Shown one piece after another: positions 61,861 to 64,000 of a stretch of DNA of 64,000 bases (position 1 is its first letter; every line of letters begins with the position of its first letter). The notes below the pieces were generated by a model that was not told where the DNA came from, made no database searches, and saw only the letters and a program-made list of their open reading frames with translations. Source of the DNA: Nomia melanderi (taxonomy: Eukaryota > Arthropoda > Insecta > Hymenoptera > Halictidae). The stretch covers positions 11,364,001 to 11,428,000 of the forward strand of contig NW_027475130.1 in assembly GCF_051020985.1 (NCBI RefSeq), in the 5' to 3' direction. A program made the translations under genes and the position numbers.

Positions 61861-64000
61861 CTTTGATTTATTGCGCTATCTGTAATAGCACCCGAGATAT
61901 CACCAGATATATATTGGATTTTCCCCTGACCCTGAGTGTCCGGCTCCATGAGATTGTGGTTTTCTCGGCCCCTGGTGGTCCGAGGTCGTTCCCGCTGCAC
62001 AGATTCATGCGCCAGGGCCTCCTGCAGATAATTCACTTTGGTTTGTTGCGCTATCTCTAATAGCACCCGAGATATCACCAGATATATAGTGGATTTTCGC
62101 CAGACCCTGAGTGTCCGTCCCCATGAGACGGTGGTTTTCTCGGCCCCTGGTGGTCCGAGGTCGTTCCCGCTGCACAGATTCATGCGCCAGGGCCTCCTAC
62201 AGACAGTGCACTTTGATTTATTGTACTATCTGTAATAGCACCCGAGATATCACCAGATATATATTGGATTTTTCCCTAACCCTGAGTGTCCAGCCCCATG
62301 AGTCTGTGGCTTTCTCGGCCCCTGGTTGTCCGAGGTCGCTCCCGCTGCACAGATGCATGCGCAAAGGCCTACTGCAGATAATTCACTTTGGTTTATTGCG
62401 CTATCTATAATAGCACCCGAAATATCACCAGATATATGCTGGATTTTCACATGACCTTGGGTGACGGATTCCGAATATCTGTAATTTTCTCGGCCCCTGG
62501 TGGTTCGAGGTCGTTCCAGCTGCACAGACTCATTCGCCAGTGCCTCCTACAGACAATGCACTTTGATTTATCTCGCTATCTGTAATAGCACCCGAGATAT
62601 CACCAGATATATATTGGATTTTTCCTCGACCCTGAGTGTCCGGCCCCATGAGACGGTGGTTTTCTCGGCCTCTTGTGGTCAGAGGTCGTTCCCGCTGCAC
62701 AGATTCATGCGCCAGGGCCTCCTACAGACAATGCGCTTTGGTTTGATACGCTATCTCTAATAGCACCCGAGATATCAGCAGATACATATTGGATTTTCCC
62801 CAGACCCTGAGTGCCCGTCCCCATGAGACGGTGATTTTCTCGGCCCCTGGTGGTCCGAGGTCGTTCCCGCTGCACAGATGCATGCGCCAGGGCCTCCTGC
62901 AGATAATTCACTTTGATTTATCGCGCTATCTCTAATAGCACCCGAGATATCACCAGATATATATTGGATTTTTCCTCGACCCTGAGTGTCCGGCCCCATG
63001 TGTCTGTGGTTTTCTCGGCCCCTGGTGGTCCGAGGTCGTTCCCGCTGCACAGATGCATGCGCCAGGACCTCTTGCAGATAATACACTTTGGTTTATTGCG
63101 CTGTATCTAATAGCACCCGAGATATCACTTGATATATATATTGGATTTTCCCCTGACTCTGAGTGTCCGGCCCCACTAGACTGTGGTTTTCTCGGCCCCT
63201 GGTGGTCCGAGGTCGTTCCCGCTGCCCAGATTCATGCGTCAGGGCCTCCTACAGATAATTCAATTAGGTTTATTGCGCTGTATCTAATAGCACCCGAGAT
63301 ATCACCAGATATATATTGGATTTTCCCCTGACCCTGAGTGACCGGCCCCATGTGACTGTGGTTTTCTCGGCCCCTGGTGGTCCGAGGTCGTTCCCGCTGC
63401 ACAGATTCATGCGCCAGGGCCTCCTACAGACAATGCACTTTGATTTATTGCGCTATCTGTAATAGCACCCGAGATATCACCAGATATATATTGGATTTTC
63501 CCCTGACCCTGAGTGTCCGGCTCCATGAGACTGTGGTTTTCTCGGCCCCTGGTGGTCCGAGGTCGTTCCCGCTGCACAGATTCATGCGCCAGGGCCTCCT
63601 GCAGATAATTCACTTTGGTTTATTGCGCTATCTGTAATAGCACCCGAGATATCACCAGATATATATTGGATTTTCCCCTGACCCTGAGTGTCCGGCTCCA
63701 TGAGACTGTGGTTTTCTCGGCCCCTGGTGGTCCGAGGTCGTTCCCGCTGCACAGATTCATGCGCCAGGGCCTCCTGCAGATAATTCACTTTGATTTATTG
63801 CGCTATCTGTAATAGCACCCGAGATATCACCAGATATATATTGGATTTTCCCCTGACCCTGAGTGTCCGGCGCCATGAGACGGTGGTTTTCTCGGCCCCT
63901 GGTGGTCCGAGGTCGTTCCCTCTGCACAGATTCATGCGCCAGGGCCTCCTACAGACAATGCACTTTGATTTATTGTGCTATCTGTAATATAACCCGAGAT
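61861..64000 (+). repeat. Right-end monomers, near consensus
   Basis: Twelve monomers. The first part still carries L, D and K variants: TTTATTGTACTATC, GTGTCCAGCCCCATGAGTCTG, the fifth divergent marker monomer (62412-62586), CTCTTGTGGTCAGAGG, GAGTGCCCGTCCCC, GATATCACTTGATATATATATTGG and CCCCACTAGACTG. From about 63300 the copies approach the consensus, with GGCTCCATGAGACTG as a shared change in three of them. At the very end TAATATAACCC replaces TAATAGCACCC. Confidence 0.85.
62412..62586 (+). repeat. Divergent marker monomer, copy 5
   Basis: Same altered segment but in a different context, after a GTGTCCAGCCCC copy. It has its own changes: ATCTGTAATTTTC, GGTCGTTCCAGCTGC, CATTCGCCAGTGCC and TTTATCTCGC. 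It is the most distant of the five and may be closer to the form before block D spread. Confidence 0.85.

Larger units (their letters stand above)
1..64000 (+). repeat. Satellite DNA array, 175-bp monomer, about 366 head-to-tail copies
   Basis: The motif AGCACCCGAGATATC and its variants recur every 175 bp from the first full copy at 111 to the end of the window. All copies lie in the same orientation and no foreign sequence interrupts them. Monomer lengths of 174, 176 and 177 bp occur through small indels, for example 174 bp at 1336-1509, 176 bp at 1860-2035 and 9912-10087, and two extra AT bases near 57350. The consensus counts to about 93 G+C of 175 (53%). Tandem arrays of this size and monomer length are characteristic of eukaryotic satellite DNA. 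The family is not one I recognise, so chromosomal location and species remain open. Both ends are cut inside a monomer. Confidence 0.99.

Noticed and set aside
87..63987. Recurring 65- and 99-codon open frames as a tandem gene family with rich Arg/Ser/Cys products
   Set aside because: They are the satellite unit read in successive frames. Most bases differ between copies without regard to codon position, and overlapping frames on both strands are equally open.
1..64000. CRISPR array
   Set aside because: There are direct repeats but no unique spacers; the unit is 175 bp and contiguous.
1..64000. Embedded transposon or retroelement causing the irregular blocks
   Set aside because: No terminal repeats, target-site duplications, poly-A tracts or element-like sequence were seen. 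Every block is made of 175-bp monomers.
1..64000. Inverted monomers or a strand switch in the array
   Set aside because: The directional landmarks AGCACCCGAG and TAATAG are found on the + strand throughout; no reverse copy was seen.

Overview
The whole 64 kb window is one uninterrupted satellite DNA array. A unit of 175 bp is repeated head to tail about 366 times, always in the same orientation. The first and last bases both fall inside a monomer, so the array runs past both edges of the window. I see no single-copy sequence, transposon, RNA gene, CRISPR array or believable protein-coding gene. Arrays of nucleosome-sized monomers this long, with multi-monomer higher-order repeats, are typical of eukaryotic constitutive heterochromatin (centromere, pericentromere, subtelomere or sex chromosome). 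I do not recognise the satellite family and cannot name the species.

Monomer map, counting offset 1 at the AGCACCCGAG motif: GATATC at offsets 10-15; an AT-rich core at 21-29; two CCCTGA hexamers at 38-49; a GC-rich imperfect hairpin at 78-98; a C/G-rich half ending near offset 136; a variable tail at 138-171; and the double stop TAATAG across the monomer junction. The consensus is about 53% GC. Because 175 is 3 x 58 + 1, the reading frame moves by one base per monomer. Every open frame of 60-157 codons is therefore a by-product of the repeat.

Layout. From 1 to 6234 there is a clean 13-monomer higher-order repeat (HOR) of exactly 2275 bp: two complete near-identical copies and a third that is rearranged. 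From 6235 to about 9060 there are mixed monomers and a shortened reprise of that HOR. From 9 to 34 kb the array is a mosaic of blocks (called E, F, G, H, I and C here), each 0.7-2 kb and present two to four times, at separations that are multiples of 175 bp give or take a base or two. From 34 to 62 kb a different monomer set dominates: block D occurs six times, interleaved with C, J, K and L. The last 2 kb return to monomers near the consensus.

The blocks do not work together as genes. They record repeated unequal exchange, segmental duplication and gene conversion within a satellite. The points of interest are the exact HOR, the nested duplications that share breakpoints, two linked families of monomer tail, a conserved hairpin, and a divergent marker monomer present five times. 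Block edges were read by eye and are good to a few tens of bases.
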